9,909 bases of DNA from Treponema sp. GTDB lineage: Bacteria > Spirochaetota > Spirochaetia > Treponematales > Breznakiellaceae. The stretch's first letter is position 1, and each line of letters begins with the position of its first letter. Shown in pieces: positions 7,782-9,909 of the stretch. Under the pieces are notes generated by a model. The model searched no databases and was not told the DNA's origin. It saw only the letters and a list, made by a program, of their open reading frames with translations. The stretch spans positions 1-9,909 of the forward strand of contig WQRN01000050.1 of NCBI GenBank assembly GCA_009786715.1, written 5' to 3'. Position numbers and translations under genes: made by a program.

Positions 7782-7817
7782 TTATATCATGATAGACTGT
7801 ATTACTTACTATGTCAA
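7782..7817 (-). promoter_or_regulatory. Strong sigma-70 type promoter of cysK
   Basis: On the minus strand a perfect TTGACA (-35, 7817-7812) is followed after exactly 17 bases by TATCAT (-10, 7794-7789). Counting from the -10 box, transcription should begin at an A around 7783-7781, only about 3-5 bases before the cysK ATG at 7778. The mRNA would thus be leaderless or nearly so, which agrees with the missing ribosome binding site. The -10 box is part of a perfect 10-bp palindrome, TATCATGATA (7785-7794). The promoter lies in the 54-bp gap after the upstream kinase gene, so cysK need not depend on read-through. Confidence 0.8.
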
Positions 7818-7832
7818 TATGTTATATATGTT

Positions 7833-9909
7833 TTACTTTTTATTTGTTTCAAGTTTAAACTTTTTTGCTTCTTCCGGGTGCATGTCTCTCACAAATCTAT
7901 TTAATATTTCATTTATTAGACCTAAATCGATTGGTTTAGGTATAAAACCGTTATTCTCGAACATTTTGTCATTTCCTACCAAAGCGTTTGCAGTCAGAGC
8001 TACAATAAATCCTGTGTAGCCGAGCTCCCGCAGCTTTTTGGTAGTTTCTATACCGTCCATTTTCGGCATCATATGATCCATAAATATTATATCATATTTT
8101 TTTCCGTTTACTATTTTTTCAATCGTCGCAATGCCTGAGTCTGCCATCTCTACTTCAAGCTTATAGGATAAAAGTATTTCGCATGCTACATAAAGGTTTA
8201 TCTCTACATCGTCAACAACCAATACGCTGCCGTAAGGCATCATCTCTTTTGTAATTTCCTGCTTATTTTGTTTTTTATTTGTAAATGTAAAATTACTTAA
8301 CCGCTGCGCAAGTTCTTCTCCGATTGGCGAGTTATCAGCTGATTGCTGTATTATCGAAACTGTGAATATACTGCCTTTTCCGAATTCGCTTTCTACGCTG
8401 ATATCTCCTTCCATTAATTCTACAATTCTTTTTATTATATTTAATCCAAGCCCCGTTCCTTCTATTGACCGGTTTGCCGCCATATTGAAACGCGCGTATT
8501 CATCGAATATTTTTTTTCTGTCTTCTTCTTTCATCCCCTGTCCTGTATCGCTTACAGAAAAAATAAGCATAATATTTTCGTTAATCATTATGTGTTTTAC
8601 AGAGAGGTGAACTTGTCCTTCTTCTGTATACTTAATCGCGTTAGAAAGAAGATTATTAAGTATTTGTTTTATTCTTATTTCATCGCCGTAAAGCTTCGTC
8701 GGCAGATTTTTATCAACGCTTAATTTAAATTCGATTGGTTTTGATCCTATTCGTATAATGTTTAATTGAATTGCGTCGTTAATTAAACTGGGCACGTCAT
8801 ATTCAAACGGATTTAGCTCCATTTTCCCGGTTTCAATCTTTGATAAATCCAGAATATCATTGATTATCCCAAGAAGGTTAATGCCGGAACTATGTATTTT
8901 TTCATAAGCTGCCATATGTCTGTCCGGCAGGCTTTCATTCTGCATTTCAATTTGAGTAATCCCCAGGATTGCGTTTAACGGCGTGCGAATTTCATGGGAC
9001 ATTGTCGCAAGGAAATTACTTTTGGACTGGTTTGCGGCTTCTGTTTTAATATTCGCATCAATCAACTGCATATTTTGTTTCTCAATTGCGTTTTCCGATC
9101 TGGCAATGAAAATATTTAACACAATTAAAATAAAAAGAATTAAAAAAAGCATGCTAAAAAATAATATATTCTTGAATTGATTAAGCGCGAATATACCATA
9201 CTGCGGATAACGGATAACCGCGTACCACTCCATCTCCGGGATGTAACATATAAGGTAAATTTTTTCGTTTCTGGTAAAAATAATATTTTCACCGGCGGCG
9301 AGCGTGTCGGCTATTCTGATAATCTGTTCGCTTTCATCTGTGAAATATTCTTCAAGGTGTACTTTGTTAATTACAAGCGCAATATTCTGTGCGGATGTAA
9401 TCTCGTGAAATTTATTAAATGTATAAACGGTAATATTATTTTCAAACTCCCTATAAGCGTTGGCGATAAAATCTGAAAAACTTGTCAGGTTAATGGCTGT
9501 TCCAAGCATACCCAAAGGTTTTTTATTATCTTCGTCAAATACAGGAGCGTTAACCCAGAGATCGATCTGCCGCATATTGGGATTATAATTAATATTAAAA
9601 TTATATTTTTCCGTATTGTAAAGAGTTAAGTTATACCAGTAAGATTCCGGATCATCAGGATTTACAATGTATGGTTCATTGCCGGTGGAATAAAAAATCT
9701 TGTCAATATCGTTAATCCAGAAAACTACTCCCTGTTTGAAATGCCGCTCGTATAAATCAAATACTTTTCTTGCCAATAGTTCCGAATTTTGGTCGGAAGG
9801 GTTTTTAAAATAATCCCGGATAAAAGGAGAATCCACCAAGTTAAGCAACAGCGACAATTCACTGTTTACCGCTGTAGCTAAACGAAGCTGTATTGTTTCC
9901 GAAGCAAAG
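7833..9909 (-). CDS. Cache-type hybrid sensor histidine kinase with receiver, 5' end cut off
   Basis: The frame stays open to the window edge, so the true start and first membrane segment lie outside; a TTG at 9857 is not the start. Numbering here counts from that codon, with 17 further whole codons visible before it. Residues 1-225 are a periplasmic double-Cache-like ligand sensor, with a Tyr/Asn-rich segment about 70-105 and LGMLGTAINL at 115-124. A membrane segment follows (about 230-251), then a short coiled linker. HisKA has His288 in SHEIRTP. The HATPase has the N box (Asn402/Asn406), G1 DTGQG (437-441) and G2 EGTGLGL (466-472). The receiver (about 543-655) has Asp549/Asp550, acceptor Asp594, Thr622 and Lys641, so it looks active. 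No PAS, GAF or HPt domain is present. The catalytic core resembles that of the other hybrid kinase here, but the sensor differs. The ligand and output partner are unknown. No terminator is seen before the cysK promoter. Confidence 0.94.
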   Translation of the reverse strand, partial: FASETIQLRLATAVNSELSLLLNLVDSPFIRDYFKNPSDQNSELLARKVFDLYERHFKQGVVFWINDIDKIFYSTGNEPYIVNPDDPESYWYNLTLYNTEKYNFNINYNPNMRQIDLWVNAPVFDEDNKKPLGMLGTAINLTSFSDFIANAYREFENNITVYTFNKFHEITSAQNIALVINKVHLEEYFTDESEQIIRIADTLAAGENIIFTRNEKIYLICYIPEMEWYAVIRYPQYGIFALNQFKNILFFSMLFLILFILIVLNIFIARSENAIEKQNMQLIDANIKTEAANQSKSNFLATMSHEIRTPLNAILGITQIEMQNESLPDRHMAAYEKIHSSGINLLGIINDILDLSKIETGKMELNPFEYDVPSLINDAIQLNIIRIGSKPIEFKLSVDKNLPTKLYGDEIRIKQILNNLLSNAIKYTEEGQVHLSVKHIMINENIMLIFSVSDTGQGMKEEDRKKIFDEYARFNMAANRSIEGTGLGLNIIKRIVELMEGDISVESEFGKGSIFTVSIIQQSADNSPIGEELAQRLSNFTFTNKKQNKQEITKEMMPYGSVLVVDDVEINLYVACEILLSYKLEVEMADSGIATIEKIVNGKKYDIIFMDHMMPKMDGIETTKKLRELGYTGFIVALTANALVGNDKMFENNGFIPKPIDLGLINEILNRFVRDMHPEEAKKFKLETNKK

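Noticed and set aside
7779..7832. Riboswitch or T-box leader for cysK
   Set aside because: The gap is only 54 bp and is filled by a promoter that leaves about four bases of leader.
7851..7862. Palindrome AAGTTTAAACTT followed by T bases as a terminator
   Set aside because: The stem is A/T only apart from one G-C pair on each side, it lies within the kinase coding sequence, and its T run is on the plus strand, where no gene ends.
9177..9476. 99-codon plus-strand frame opposite the right-hand kinase sensor
   Set aside because: It lies entirely antisense to a well-supported Cache domain, has no ribosome site and shows no recognisable motifs.
9855..9857. TTG at 9857 as the start of the right-hand kinase
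   Set aside because: The frame runs open to the window edge, and the Cache domain and first membrane segment would otherwise be incomplete.

Overview
The window looks like a stretch of bacterial chromosome, most likely from a spirochaete of the Treponema type. This rests on the style of the RNase Y, on the N-terminal part of the right-hand kinase (a Cache sensor rich in Tyr/Asn around visible residues 70-105), and on a relaxed lipobox in the exported DUF362 protein. The lineage call is inference from remembered family resemblance, not from a search. Both edges cut through genes: RNase Y lacks its first residues on the left, and a hybrid histidine kinase lacks its start on the right.

Layout. 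1-1476 (+) is rny, nearly complete. A perfect 9-bp hairpin with a GAAA loop and a U-tract separates it from a convergent minus-strand pair. In transcription order the pair is a DUF362-family lipoprotein (5497-4481) and, 14 bp downstream, a large membrane-bound hybrid histidine kinase (4466-1509) with Cache, GAF, PAS, HisKA, HATPase and receiver domains. The region 5498-5859 between divergent genes has no intact gene but carries what looks like decayed coding sequence. Next is an AT-rich plus-strand gene for an FRG-domain protein (5860-6669), followed by a weak terminator. Then come a minus-strand cysteine synthase (cysK, 7778-6816) and a second Cache hybrid histidine kinase (9909-7833, 5' cut by the window).

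How it fits together. rny (mRNA decay) and cysK (last step of cysteine synthesis) are housekeeping genes with their own signals. cysK has a near-consensus sigma-70 type promoter placed so close to the ATG that the mRNA should be leaderless or almost so. The two hybrid kinases are sensory proteins with no separate response regulator or phosphotransfer protein nearby, so their outputs lie elsewhere. The DUF362 lipoprotein and the first kinase probably form an operon. The FRG gene differs from its surroundings in base composition, is flanked by relic-like sequence, and is the best candidate for acquired accessory cargo. No CRISPR array, rRNA, tRNA, transposase or complete multi-gene defence system is visible.
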